64,000 nucleotides of DNA, taken from Dyella psychrodurans (GTDB lineage: Bacteria > Pseudomonadota > Gammaproteobacteria > Xanthomonadales > Rhodanobacteraceae). The DNA lies in the NCBI RefSeq assembly GCF_003363265.1, contig NZ_QRBF01000004.1, forward strand, positions 332,334 through 396,333, written 5' to 3'. This document shows, in pieces, positions 45,061 to 55,400 of this stretch. Within the stretch, counting starts at the first letter, position 1, and every line of letters begins with the position of its first letter. Below the pieces are notes generated by a model. That model was given only the letters and a program-made list of their open reading frames with translations. It ran no database searches and was not told where the DNA came from. A program made the position numbers and the translations under genes.

Positions 45061-45959
45061 ACTCATATCATCCCAACCGGACTTCATTCACGGCCGCTGA
45101 CGGTCTGTCCCTGGCCGTCGACCTGCGTCACGCGCAAGGGCAGCCGACGCTGTTGTTTGCGCACGGCTTCGGCCAGACGCGCGGCGCCTGGAACGCCGCT
45201 GCCGCGACGATGGCCGCGCACGGTTGCCGGTGTGTGAGTTTCGACAGCCGGGGTCATGGCGAGAGTGACCGCGTAGCGGGCGGCGAATACCACATGCAGC
45301 AGTTCGTCGACGACTTGCTCGGACTGGCGCGCGCTCAACCGGAGCCGCCCATTCTCGTGGGCGCATCGATGGGCGGTCTGCTGGGCCTGGTGGTGGCGGG
45401 CGAGATGCGGCCTTCGCCGTTCCGCGCACTGGTGCTGGTGGACATCACTCCGCGCTGGGAAACGTCCGGCGTCGAACGCATTCTCGCTTTCATGCAGGCG
45501 CATCCGGACGGCTTCGCCAACTATGCGGAGGCGGCGGAACAAATCGCCGCCTATCTGCCGCAGCGGAAAGAAAAGAAAAGCGAACAGCAATTGCGTCCGT
45601 TATTGCGCGAGGGTGCGGATGGGCGTCTTCGCTGGCACTGGGATCCCGCCTTGCTCGCCGGCGACCTGATCAGCGAAAGCGAACGCTACCAACCGCGCCT
45701 GCTCGCCGCGGCCGCGAAGGTCGAGGTGCCGGTGTTGCTGCTTTCGGGTGAGCGCAGCGATGTCGTGTCGCATCGCACCGTCGATGAATTTCTTGCCCTG
45801 GTGCCGCATGCACGTCATGCCGAAGTGCCGGGCGCAACCCACATGCTGGCCGGGGATGCGAACGATGCATTCACGGCGCAGATAGCAGGCTTCATCGAAA
45901 GCCTGGAACCCGCTGACGTGACCGATGCGGCGGTCAAGCAACCTGCAACGAGGTGTTGA
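45057..45959 (+). CDS. alpha/beta hydrolase
   Basis: 300 residues from the ATG at 45057 (MDSYHPNRTSF); a TTG two codons earlier is also open. The oxyanion loop is LLFAHGFGQTRGAW, the nucleophile elbow GASMGG, the acid probably in LLSGERSDVV and the histidine in PGATHMLAG. No ribosome site is visible, in line with a leaderless transcript. It is followed after one base by fadE, so the pair is an operon, probably for acyl-ester or acyl-CoA metabolism. Confidence 0.85.
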   Translation: MDSYHPNRTSFTAADGLSLAVDLRHAQGQPTLLFAHGFGQTRGAWNAAAATMAAHGCRCVSFDSRGHGESDRVAGGEYHMQQFVDDLLGLARAQPEPPILVGASMGGLLGLVVAGEMRPSPFRALVLVDITPRWETSGVERILAFMQAHPDGFANYAEAAEQIAAYLPQRKEKKSEQQLRPLLREGADGRLRWHWDPALLAGDLISESERYQPRLLAAAAKVEVPVLLLSGERSDVVSHRTVDEFLALVPHARHAEVPGATHMLAGDANDAFTAQIAGFIESLEPADVTDAAVKQPATRC

Positions 45960-45960
45960 G

Positions 45961-48441
45961 ATGTCCGTACTACTAACCGTGCTGGCAGCGCTCATCGCGA
46001 CCGGCGCCTGCGCCTACCACCGCAGCAGCCTGCGTGCCTGGGCTTACACGACGATCATTGCCACACTCGTGGTGGGTCTGTTGGCAAAGGCGCCGGTGAC
46101 GACGGTGATCCTGCTGATCATCGAACTGGGTGTCGCCGTGCCCCTGTTGATGATCAACTTCCGCCGCAAGCAGATCAGCGCACCGCTGCTGAAAATGTTC
46201 GCGAAGGTGACACCGAAATTGTCGGATACCGAGCAGACCGCATTGGAAGCCGGCACGGTCGGTTTCGAAGGCGAACTCTTCTCCGGCAAGCCCGATTGGC
46301 ATGAACTGCTCAAGCAGCCCAAGCCGGAACTGAGCGTGGAAGAAAAAGCCTTCCTTGACGGCCCGGTGGAGCAGTTGTGCGGCATGATCGACGACTGGCA
46401 GATCACGCACGAATTGGCGGATCTTTCGCCGGAAGTGTGGGACTTCATCAAGAAGAACAAATTCTTCGGCATGATCATCCCCAAGCAGTACGGCGGCCTG
46501 GGCTTCTCGGCGCTGGCGCATTCGGCGGTGCTGCAAAAGCTGGCCACCATGTCGGCGACGGTGGCTTCCACCGTGGCGGTGCCCAATTCGCTGGGTCCAG
46601 CCGAGCTGCTGCTGCATTACGGCAGCGACGAACAGAAGAACTTCCTTCTGCCGCGCCTGGCCGTTGGCGAGGAAATTCCCTGTTTCGCGTTGACCGGTCC
46701 TTATGCCGGTTCCGATGCCACGTCGATTCCCGACTACGGCATCGTGTGCAAACAGGTGATCGATGGCGTGGAAACCGTCGGCATGAAGCTCAACTTCGAC
46801 AAGCGCTACATCACGCTTGCACCGATCGCCACGGTCGTTGGTCTCGCATTCCGTTTGTACGATCCGGAACATCTGCTGGGCGACAAGGAAGACCTCGGCA
46901 TCACGCTGGCGCTTCTGCCGCGCAACACGCCGGGCCTGGAAATCGGCCGGCGCCATTTCCCGCTCAATATTCCGTTCCAGAACGGTCCGGTGCGCGGCAA
47001 GGATATCTTCGCGCCGATGTCGACGCTGATCGGCGGCCCGCACATGGCCGGTCATGGCTGGCGCATGCTGGTCGAGTGTTTGTCGGTTGGCCGCGCGATT
47101 TCGCTGCCCTCGAACGCAACAGGCGGCGTACGCATGGCCGTGGCGGCCACGGGCGCTTACGCGCGCATGCGCAAGCAATTCGGTCTTGCGGTGGCGCGTT
47201 TCGAAGGCGTGGAAGAGGCGCTCGCGCGCATCGGCGGACTCACCTATGCCACGGCAGCACTGTCGCGCGCGACGGCCGCAGCGGTGGATCGCGGCGAGAA
47301 GCCGGCGGTACCGTCGGCCATCGCCAAGTACCACGCCACCGAATGGGGCCGTGCGATCGCCGGCGATGCCATGGATGTGCACGGCGGCAAGGCCGTGCAG
47401 CTCGGTCCGAAGAACTACGCGGGTCGCGCGTGGCAGGGCGTGCCGATCGCGATCACGGTGGAAGGCGCGAACATCATGACGCGCAGCCTGATGATCTTCG
47501 GTCAGGGTGCCATTCGCTGCCATCCTTACGTGTTGAAGGAAATGCAGGCGCTCTCGATTGCCGATTACAGCGAACGCTTGAAGACGTTCGATCGCGCGTT
47601 GTTCGGTCATATCGGTTTCGGCATTTCCAATGCGGTGCGCAGCTTCGTGCTGGGCGTGACCGCCGCGCACATCGGCGATGCGGCCGGAGATGCGTACACG
47701 CGCCGTTATTACCGCAAGCTCAATCGCTACTCCGCCGCGTTGGCCCTGTGCGCCGACACGTTCATGGGCGTATTGGGCGGCAAACTGAAGTTCAAGGAGA
47801 AGCTGTCCGCGCGGTTGGGCGACGTACTGAGCTATCTGTACATCGCCAGTGCCATGCTCAAGCGCTACGAAGACTCCGGCCGTCCGGAAGCGGATCGCCC
47901 GCTGCTGGCGTGGGCGTTCCACGAATGCATGTGGCGCACGCAGATGGCGCTGGATGGCGCGATCCGCAACTTCCCCGTGCGTCCGGTGGCATGGCTGCTG
48001 CACGTACTGGTGTTCCCGTTCGGCCGCCGCGAAGTGCCGCCGTCGGATCGCCTGGGGCGTCGCGTCGCCGCCATCATCACCGCGCCGGGCGAAGCGCGCG
48101 ATCGTCTCTTGGAATGGGCCTATCTCACGCCGACGGCCAACAACACGGTGGGCCGCATGAACGAGCTGCTGCCGGACGTGATCGCCGCCGAACCGGTCGA
48201 GCGCAAGTTCGGCAAGGCGCTCAAGGCAGGCCAGTTCACCTCGCACGATTACCTCGGTCAGTTGGACGAGGCGGTCAAGGCGGGCGTGATCGATGCCAGC
48301 GAAGCGGCCCTGCTCAAGCGCGTGCGCGAAGGCGTGTTCGAATTCATTTCGGTGGACGATTTCGATCCCGCCGAACTGCGTTCCGCACTCAGTCGCCATG
48401 ACGAGAAAAAGCTCGCTGATACCACGCAGCGCGCTGCCTGA
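45961..48441 (+). CDS. fadE: acyl-CoA dehydrogenase FadE
   Basis: 826 residues from the ATG at 45961 (MSVLLTVLAALIATGAC), GAGG eight bases upstream. The long FadE type is clear: two N-terminal hydrophobic segments (~1-70), the dehydrogenase core (FFGMIIPKQYGGLGFSALAHS; PCFALTGPYAGSDATSI; IAKYHATEWGRAIAGDAMDVHGGKA) and the FadE-specific C-terminal domain (YAGRAWQGVPIAITVEGANI; RRYYRKLNRYSA). It performs the first step of beta-oxidation at the membrane and donates electrons to EtfAB, encoded at 12.5-14.3 kb. Confidence 0.94.
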   Translation: MSVLLTVLAALIATGACAYHRSSLRAWAYTTIIATLVVGLLAKAPVTTVILLIIELGVAVPLLMINFRRKQISAPLLKMFAKVTPKLSDTEQTALEAGTVGFEGELFSGKPDWHELLKQPKPELSVEEKAFLDGPVEQLCGMIDDWQITHELADLSPEVWDFIKKNKFFGMIIPKQYGGLGFSALAHSAVLQKLATMSATVASTVAVPNSLGPAELLLHYGSDEQKNFLLPRLAVGEEIPCFALTGPYAGSDATSIPDYGIVCKQVIDGVETVGMKLNFDKRYITLAPIATVVGLAFRLYDPEHLLGDKEDLGITLALLPRNTPGLEIGRRHFPLNIPFQNGPVRGKDIFAPMSTLIGGPHMAGHGWRMLVECLSVGRAISLPSNATGGVRMAVAATGAYARMRKQFGLAVARFEGVEEALARIGGLTYATAALSRATAAAVDRGEKPAVPSAIAKYHATEWGRAIAGDAMDVHGGKAVQLGPKNYAGRAWQGVPIAITVEGANIMTRSLMIFGQGAIRCHPYVLKEMQALSIADYSERLKTFDRALFGHIGFGISNAVRSFVLGVTAAHIGDAAGDAYTRRYYRKLNRYSAALALCADTFMGVLGGKLKFKEKLSARLGDVLSYLYIASAMLKRYEDSGRPEADRPLLAWAFHECMWRTQMALDGAIRNFPVRPVAWLLHVLVFPFGRREVPPSDRLGRRVAAIITAPGEARDRLLEWAYLTPTANNTVGRMNELLPDVIAAEPVERKFGKALKAGQFTSHDYLGQLDEAVKAGVIDASEAALLKRVREGVFEFISVDDFDPAELRSALSRHDEKKLADTTQRAA

Positions 48442-48453
48442 CATGATCATGCA

Positions 48454-48485
48454 CAAGACGGCGGCTCAGGCCGCCGTCTTGCTTT
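48454..48485 (+). terminator. possible terminator or attenuator between fadE and the DUF4442 gene
   Basis: CAAGACGGCGGC, loop TCAG and GCCGCCGTCTTG form a 12-bp stem, followed by CTTT and then the GGGGGAG ribosome site of the next gene. The short T-run makes it a weak terminator; it may allow partial read-through. Confidence 0.5.
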
Positions 48486-48495
48486 GGGGGAGTCC

Positions 48496-48984
48496 ATGAG
48501 CGCGTCGCTCTTGTCCTTGTATCGTCGTATGACACGCTGGCCGGGAGGCCATTGGCTGTTTTCGCGGGCGGTCTGCTTTCGCGCGCCGTATTTCTCCACC
48601 ATCGCACCGCGGTTTGTCGCGCTGGAGCCGGGACGTTGCGAAGTGCGCATCCGCGATCGCCGTCGCGTGCACAATCACATCGGCACGGTGCATGCCATTG
48701 CGTTGTGCAATCTTGCCGAGCTCAGTGCAGGCGTGATGGCCGAGGCGACGATGCCACCCGGCATGCGCTGGATTCCCAAGGGCATGACTGTGGAATACCT
48801 CAACAAGGCCGTGGGAAGCATGCACGCCGTGGCCACACCCGACGTTCCGCTTGCAGCGAAGGAAGGCGGTCAGGAATGGCCGGTCAGCGTGCAGGTTGCC
48901 GATCCGGGCGGCGCGGTGGTTTTCCGCGCGCGCATTGTGATGTGGGTGTCGCAGCGAAAGGATCGTGTCGCTCAGACCGGCTGA
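48496..48984 (+). CDS. DUF4442 hotdog-fold thioesterase-like protein
   Basis: 162 residues from the ATG at 48496 with GGGGGAG upstream. VHNHIGTVHAIALCNLAELSAG is the typical hotdog active-site helix (the HNH..G...A..NLAE pattern of DUF4442/YiiD-C-like thioesterases), and MRWIPKGMTVEYLNKA forms the following strand. It could release acyl groups from CoA, which fits its place after fadE. Substrate unknown. Confidence 0.8.
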   Translation: MSASLLSLYRRMTRWPGGHWLFSRAVCFRAPYFSTIAPRFVALEPGRCEVRIRDRRRVHNHIGTVHAIALCNLAELSAGVMAEATMPPGMRWIPKGMTVEYLNKAVGSMHAVATPDVPLAAKEGGQEWPVSVQVADPGGAVVFRARIVMWVSQRKDRVAQTG

Positions 48985-48998
48985 GCGCACTCAGCCGT

Positions 48999-49910
48999 TC
49001 ATGACGTGATTCGTTTGCGCGACCACGACGGCGGCACGATGCTGTTGCGGCGAATCGCGATCACGAGCAGCGCGAGGGATATCAGGCTGCATACGGACAA
49101 CGCAACCACGGATGCTTCGGCGCCGAACACGCCGCCGCTCAACCAGTCCGGACCGGTGCGCGAGGAAATCAGCCAGCCTGGTCTGCTGAAGCCCGACACC
49201 GGGATACCAAACACCGGACCCTGCATGATGTTCCACGCTGCATGCAGGCCTACGCAGGCCCACAGTGACCGGGTGACGTGAAAAACAAGCGCAAGCAGAA
49301 TCCCGGCCTCAATCGCGATGGCAAGGGAACTCCACAGCGTCGCACCCGGATTGAAGATATGCGAGCCGCCGAAGAACAGTGCTGAAATCGCCAGGGCGCC
49401 CCAGGTGCCGACGCCTTCTTCGAGAATCCGGAACAACGCGCCGCGCATCGCGACTTCTTCCCCGATGCCGGCTGCGACGCCGCCCGCCAGCACGGCCGGC
49501 AGCCAATCCACCTGAGGATTCGTGCCGTTCACGTGATAACTGCCGAACAGCCACAGCAAACCCACGACCGTGCTGAACAACACGATGCCGCCAAGCAATC
49601 CGGCAACGCCGTAGGTCGGTATCGCCCGCAGCGACAACTCGCGCGGCGATCGGCGTTCGATCAGGCACACGAGAATCAGATAGGCAACGACCGTCGCGGT
49701 AACCTCGATCGTCAGTTGGGCGAGGGCTTGCTGCACCGGCGTTGCGGCTTTGCCCGTCCATCCCAGCAGTGGAGGGATGGGGTGAACCAGGTAACCGACG
49801 CAGAAGATCAGCGCTGCGTAAATGACGATGCGGGCCGCCGGTGAAAAGACCAGCCAGCGCTGCCACGGTGGTGCGGATGAGGGTGTAACGAATGCGATCG
49901 TCGCGGTCAT
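48999..49910 (-). CDS. CPBP-family intramembrane metalloprotease/abortive-infection-type protein
   Basis: 303 residues from the ATG at 49908-49910 (MTATIAFVTPSS), with GGGGAAG upstream. About eight membrane spans. The CPBP motifs are present: EEVAMRG (EExxxR), FFGGSHIFNP (FxxxH) and HAAWNI (HxxxN). These are Rce1-like proteases that process lipidated proteins or, in some bacteria, bacteriocin-immunity factors. Transcribed alone; substrate unknown. Confidence 0.85.
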   Translation of the reverse strand: MTATIAFVTPSSAPPWQRWLVFSPAARIVIYAALIFCVGYLVHPIPPLLGWTGKAATPVQQALAQLTIEVTATVVAYLILVCLIERRSPRELSLRAIPTYGVAGLLGGIVLFSTVVGLLWLFGSYHVNGTNPQVDWLPAVLAGGVAAGIGEEVAMRGALFRILEEGVGTWGALAISALFFGGSHIFNPGATLWSSLAIAIEAGILLALVFHVTRSLWACVGLHAAWNIMQGPVFGIPVSGFSRPGWLISSRTGPDWLSGGVFGAEASVVALSVCSLISLALLVIAIRRNSIVPPSWSRKRITS

Positions 49911-50022
49911 GGAACTTCCCCTGTGGTTTGACTTGCAAGCTAGGACTCGCGGTGCACCCGGCCCAGTGTCATTCGTCACGAAACGATACGGCGCACATCG
50001 TTTGAAAGCGGACCATCAAAGA

Positions 50023-51021
50023 TCAGTGTGCCGACAGCACGCAACCGTTCTTGCCATTTTCCTTGGCCTGATAGAGCGCGCGATCGGCGGCCTGGATCAA
50101 GGCTTCGTCAGAAACGGTGTGCTCGTTCCACAAAGCGATGCCGATGCTCGCACTGACATGCGCGGTGAAATCGCCACGCGGTCCATTCAACGGATACGGT
50201 TGGGCGAGCATGTCGCAGATCTGCTGGCAACGTTCCAGCAGAGGCGGCAGGCCGCTGACATCTTCAAAGATGAGTGCGAACTCGTCGCCGCCAAGTCGCG
50301 CTACGGTGTCGTTGGTACGCACGTGATGGTTCAGGCGCGCCGAGATGGCTTGCAGCAGCGCGTCGCCGGCCGGGTGGCCATACGTATCGTTGATGGCCTT
50401 GAAGCCATCGATGTCGACCAGTGCAAGTGCAAACTGGCTCTCACGTCTGCCGCCGCGTTGCATGGCCGTACGCAAGCGATCATGAAACAGCACGCGGTTC
50501 GGGAGGCCGGTCAGCATGTCATGAGTGGCCTGGTGGCGCACCTTGGCCTCCACGCGCTGGCGTTCGGCAATTTCCACCTGGAGCTGCGCGTTGCGTGCGG
50601 ACAGCTCTTCCAGGGTGTGCTGCAGTTGCATGCGCGCCGCATGAAGTTCGAGGAAGACGCGCACCTTGGACTGAAGAATCACGTCATTGATCGGCTTGGC
50701 GATGTAATCGACCGCGCCGGAGCGATAACCTTTCAAGCGATTGAGATCGTCCGCATAGGCGGCGGTCACGAAGATCACCGGCGTATCGCGCAACTGTTCG
50801 GCTTCACCCAGCAGGGCGGCCACTTCGAAGCCATCCATGTCGGGCATGTTCACATCGAGAAGGATCAGCGCAAACTGCTGATCCAGGCACAGGGACAAGG
50901 CTTCGTTGCCATTGGTGGCTTCGATGAGCTCGGCACCGCAGTCGGCCAACAGATGGCGCATGGCGACCAGATTGGCGCGGGTGTCGTCGACGACAAGAAT
51001 CTTGGGCGGCGAAATAGTCAT
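50023..51021 (-). CDS. response-regulator diguanylate cyclase (REC-GGDEF)
   Basis: 332 residues from the ATG at 51019-51021, which overlaps the cheB stop (ATGA). The receiver domain (ILVVDDTRANLVAMRHLL, LILLDVNMPDMDGFE, FVTAAYADD, YIAKPIN) has the phosphorylated aspartate. A coiled linker leads to a GGDEF domain with RLGGDEFALIFED at ~243 and no obvious RxxD inhibitory site immediately before it. Phosphorylation by the upstream hybrid kinase would drive c-di-GMP synthesis. Last gene of the sensory operon. Confidence 0.92.
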   Translation of the reverse strand: MTISPPKILVVDDTRANLVAMRHLLADCGAELIEATNGNEALSLCLDQQFALILLDVNMPDMDGFEVAALLGEAEQLRDTPVIFVTAAYADDLNRLKGYRSGAVDYIAKPINDVILQSKVRVFLELHAARMQLQHTLEELSARNAQLQVEIAERQRVEAKVRHQATHDMLTGLPNRVLFHDRLRTAMQRGGRRESQFALALVDIDGFKAINDTYGHPAGDALLQAISARLNHHVRTNDTVARLGGDEFALIFEDVSGLPPLLERCQQICDMLAQPYPLNGPRGDFTAHVSASIGIALWNEHTVSDEALIQAADRALYQAKENGKNGCVLSAH

Positions 51022-51587
51022 ACCAGGCACAAGCGATTGAGCAAGGGGGCGATGTCGTTCAACGCAACACAATAGTCCGTTCCGGCGATCTCCAGGGCTG
51101 CACGCGGCATGGTCGGCGCTTCGGCATCATCCGGCGATTGCACGATAGCCGTACCGCCCAGCTCGCGAATCCGGCGCAATCCTTTGGCGCCATCTGCATT
51201 GCCTCCGGTGAGCACAACGCCGATCAGCGCGTTTTGCCAGACTTCCGCAGCGGAAGTAAACATCACGTCAATGGATGGTCGTGCGTGGTTCACGCGCGGA
51301 TCGACCGATAGGGCAAAGTGCAGATCGCCTTCCACCAGCAGATGGTAGCCGCTGGGCGCCAGATGTACGGCACCCGCGCGCACGACATGACGTTCTTTGG
51401 CTTCGACGACCGGGAGCGGCGACACGCGACCCAGCACCTCGCACAGCAGATCCACGGTATCGGAACTGCTGTGGCAGCACACCAGGATGGTTTGCCGCAA
51501 TGCGGCATCGAGACCGCCGAGCACGGCCTTCAGAGCGTCCACCCCGCCGGCGGAACATCCCAGGGCGATGGCGGCAGGTGCGTTCAT
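51018..51587 (-). CDS. CheB-type methylesterase, catalytic domain only
   Basis: 189 residues. It has the CheB catalytic serine (GCSAGGVDAL), histidine (VCCHSSSD) and aspartate region (GVVLTGGNADGAKGL), but lacks the N-terminal receiver domain of chemotaxis CheB. The histidine and glycine motifs differ from the usual QHMP and LTGMGxDG. ATGA overlaps join it to cheR upstream and the REC-GGDEF gene downstream. It probably removes methyl groups that the neighbouring CheR adds, here perhaps on the hybrid kinase, since no chemoreceptor is encoded nearby. Confidence 0.85.
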   Translation of the reverse strand: MNAPAAIALGCSAGGVDALKAVLGGLDAALRQTILVCCHSSSDTVDLLCEVLGRVSPLPVVEAKERHVVRAGAVHLAPSGYHLLVEGDLHFALSVDPRVNHARPSIDVMFTSAAEVWQNALIGVVLTGGNADGAKGLRRIRELGGTAIVQSPDDAEAPTMPRAALEIAGTDYCVALNDIAPLLNRLCLV

Positions 51588-52441
51588 GTGACCTCGTGCT
51601 CGGAGTGGCTGGTGAGGCGATAGATGCGCATCTTTTCCTCGAACGCGGTGAAATCGTGCACCGCACTGGCGTAATCCAGGCTTTCACGCAGGCCAAGGCA
51701 TAGGTAGCCGCCTCGGACGAGGCTGTCGCGGAACAGCGAAAGGACGTGGTCCTGCAAGACATTGGAAAAGTAGATCAGCACGTTGCGGCAAAAGATCAGA
51801 TGCGCTTCGCAAAATACGCCGTCGGAAACAAGGTTGTGCCGCGCAAACGTCACGTTCCGGCGCAAGCGTTGATCGATCTTGAGCAGGCTGTAGCGTGCGC
51901 TGTAGTAGTCGGCGAGTGAGCGCTTGCCACCGGCCGCCTGATAGTTGCGCGACCACTGTTGCGCATCGCGTACGGGATAAATGCCTTCCTCGGCCTGTTG
52001 CAGCGCCCGCTCGCTAAGATCGGTCGCAAAAATCTGCGTTCGATCGTAGAGGCCGGCCTCCTCCAGCAGGATGGCCAGCGAGTAGACCTCCTGTCCGTGC
52101 GCGCAGCCGGCCTGCCAGATATTGATCTGCGGATAGGACGCAAGCATCGGCAGCACCTGTTCGCGCACGGTGCGGAACATCGCCGGGTCGCGGAACATGT
52201 CCGAGACCGGCACGGTCAGTCCGTCCAGCACATTCGGCAGCAACTGCGGTTCGTGGATGACGCGTTCGATCAGGCCGCTGACGGACCTGCATTGGAGCTG
52301 CTGCGCAAGCTGCTGCACGCGCCGCTTCAACGACGCAGGTGCGTACTGGCTGAAGTCGTAGCCATGGCGCCGGTGAAGCGCCTGCACGAACAGATCCACT
52401 TCCATGTTTTCGAGTTCGGGCGTGTCCATGATTTCATCCAT
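51584..52441 (-). CDS. CheR-type protein-glutamate methyltransferase
   Basis: 285 residues. The N-terminal helical domain contains YDFSQYAPASLKRRVQ, and the SAM domain has WQAGCAHGQEVYSLAILL (motif I), IFATDLSERALQQAEEG, FARHNLVSDGVF and HLIFCRNVLIYFSN, all standard CheR. It methylates glutamates on sensory proteins. It starts only three bases after the hybrid kinase stop and overlaps cheB (ATGA). The first ATG (52439-52441) or one four codons later may be used. Confidence 0.92.
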   Translation of the reverse strand: MDEIMDTPELENMEVDLFVQALHRRHGYDFSQYAPASLKRRVQQLAQQLQCRSVSGLIERVIHEPQLLPNVLDGLTVPVSDMFRDPAMFRTVREQVLPMLASYPQINIWQAGCAHGQEVYSLAILLEEAGLYDRTQIFATDLSERALQQAEEGIYPVRDAQQWSRNYQAAGGKRSLADYYSARYSLLKIDQRLRRNVTFARHNLVSDGVFCEAHLIFCRNVLIYFSNVLQDHVLSLFRDSLVRGGYLCLGLRESLDYASAVHDFTAFEEKMRIYRLTSHSEHEVT

Positions 52442-52444
52442 GCA

Positions 52445-55400
52445 TCAGCGGCGCAGCCAGACGTGCATCATGGAAGCCAGCTTGTCCAGGTCGATCGGCT
52501 TGGACAGATAATCGTTGGCGCCGGCTTCAAGACATTGTTCGCGGTCGCCGCGCATCGCCTTGGCGGTCAGCGCGATGATCGGCAGGCGGCTGAGCGAAGG
52601 CTGTGCGCGAATGGCCCGCGTGGCTTCGTAGCCGTCCATGCCCGGCATCATGATGTCCATCAGCACCAGTTCGATCTGTTCGTTCTCGGCCAGTACGTGC
52701 AGTGCCTTTTGACCATCCTGAGCCATGCTGACTTGCAGGCCCCAGCCGCGCAGCACTTTGGAGAGCGCAAACAGATTGCGCATGTCGTCGTCGACAAGCA
52801 GGACGTGATGGCCTTCCAGGCCATCCTGGCTGGCGGGCGTTGCGGCTTCGTGCGTGCCCTTCGTGCGGCGGATGCTGTGCAGGAACAGGCTCACTTCGTC
52901 CAGCAGGCGTTCGGGCGAACGAGCACCCTTGATGACGATACTGTCGGTGTACTGCCGGATGCGCAGATTTTCTTCGCGGCTCAGTTCGCGCCCTGAATAC
53001 ACCACCACCGGCGGAATGCTGCCGCTGTCGGCCAGCTTTTCGAGCAGCTCCATGCCCGACATGCCGGGCAGGCCCAGATCGAGCACGATGCAGTCGTAGC
53101 CGGTCTGCGAGATTTTCTGCATGGCTTCCTCGCCGGAGCCCGCTTCGTCGATCGATACGTCGTCCTGATTCAGCAGCATGCGCACGGCGCTGCGCGCGTT
53201 GGCATCATCGTCGACGACCAGCAGGCGGCGGATGCGTCCCTTGGCAAAATGCAGCAGACGCTCGAACGCCTCGTTGATGGCCTCGCGGGTGACCGGCTTG
53301 GTGAGGAAACCCACGGCGCCGAGTTCACGCCCGCGTCCTGCCTCGTCGGTCGCCGAAAGGAAATGCACGGGAATATGGCGCGTGGCGGGATCGGTCTTCA
53401 ATCGCTCGATCACCGTCCAGCCATCCATGCCGGGCAGCATCACGTCGAGCAACACGCCGACCGGATGATGACGCCGCGCCAGTTCCAATCCAGTTTCGCC
53501 ATTCACGGCGTGCAGCATGCGGTGGCCTTTCTGTCGCACGATGTCGGCGAGGATGCGCGCGAACGCGGGATCGTCTTCGACGATCAGAATGACGCTGTCG
53601 CCCGGTGCGATGCGCTCGCGATCATCGCTAAGGCCTTCGGCGGGCAGCAACGCGCGCGTCACCGGTTTCGGTGCAGGTTGATGCGCGGTGGTTGCGGCGG
53701 CAGAGGTCTCCGGCGTGGCGCTGCGCTCCGGCACGATCAGCACGAATTCACTGCCTTGACCGACCTCGCTGCGCAGGACGATGTCGCCGCCGAGCAGCGC
53801 GGCCATGCGCCGCGAAATGCTCAGGCCCAATCCGGTGCCGCCGAACTGGCGGCTGGTGCTGCTGTCGGCCTGTTCGAAGGCGTTGAAGATGCGATCGAGC
53901 TTCTCGGCGGGAATGCCGATGCCGCTGTCCTTCACGCTGATCGCCAGCAACATCTGCCCGTTCAGTGCATCGGGTATGGGCAGATCGTTCGCCGGGCGGC
54001 CGATATTGACCCGCACGGAGCCTTTGGGCGTGAACTTGAATGCATTGGCGAGCAGGTTGTTGACGATCTGCTCCAGCCGGTTCGGATCGGTGTGGATGTG
54101 ATCGGGCAAGCCCTCGTCCAGAGTCACTTCGTATTGGAGTTTCTTTTCGCGCGCGACGTGATCGAAGGTGCGCCGCAGGCTGCGTACAAGGTTCTGCAGA
54201 GGATGGTCGATCAACGACAATTCCATCTTGCCCGCTTCGATCTTGGACAGATCGAGGATGTCGTTGATCAGGCGCAGCAGGCTCGATCCCGCATCGTGGA
54301 TGATGCGGGCCGATTCGACCTGTTCGGCATCGAGGTTGCCTTCGCGGTTGTCGGCGAGGCTGCGCGACAGGATCAGCAGGCTGTTCAGCGGCGTGCGGAG
54401 CTCGTGCGACATGTTGGCAAGGAACTCGCTCTTGTACTGACTGGCGCGCGCAAGCTCTTCGGCTTTTTGCTGCGTATCCTTCTGCAGTCCCTCCAGTTGT
54501 TGCTTTTGAATGCGCAGCGTGTCGGTCTTGAGGCGCAACTCCTCATTGGACGACTGCAATTCGTCCGCTTGTACGCGCAGCTCTTCTTCCGATGCAAGCA
54601 GGCGCTGGGACTGTTCTTCGAGCTCGATGGTCTTGGTCTGCAGCGTGTCGTTGGCGGCGCGCAATGCCTCTTGTTGCTGTCGCATGGTCACGCTGGAAAG
54701 CCGCAACTCATCCGCCTGTTCGCGCGTCTGTTCGAGCAGATCCTGCGTATTGACGGCGCGGTTGAGGTTTTCCAGCGTCAGCGCCGCCATCGGCAGCAGT
54801 TCGTCCAGCAGTTGTCGCTGCAGGGTTGTGGGAGGTGCAAAGCCGGCGAATTCGAGCACGCCGACTAATTGATCGCGCAGCAGCAAGGGGAGGATGGTGA
54901 TGTGGCGCGGCAGCGCTTCGCCGCTGCCCGATTCGATGCGCAGGTAGTTGTCAGGCACGTCGTCCAGGCTGATCGCGTGATGCGAAAGCGCGCACTGGCC
55001 GACCAATCCTTCGCCTGGCACATAGGTGCTGGCGCCACCGTACATGCGCAAACCATAGCTGCCAAGCAGATCGAGTCGTTGCCGCGAACTGTCGTAGCCG
55101 TAGAGCAATGCAACGCCGGCATGCAGCAATGGCGCCAGCCGCGTCGTGAAACACTCGGCGAAATCGCGATGGTTGGTGGCTTCCTGCAGGTTGCTCGAAA
55201 TGCTTGTGGCATTGCTCTTCAGCTGGGTCTGCTCTTCCGAGTCGATCACCATCTGCTTGAATACTTCCAGCGCTCGGGCAATTTCGCCGACTTCATCGCG
55301 ACGTCCGGAGCCGCGGATCTCGATGTCACGATCATGTGCGGCAAGCCGCGTCATCAACTCGCTCAACCGGCGGATCGGGCGCGTGACCATGCGCGAGGTC

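Noticed and set aside
45973..48456. An 827-codon open frame antisense to fadE
   Set aside because: It is a shadow of the long GC-rich fadE gene, without a start signal or any recognisable motif.
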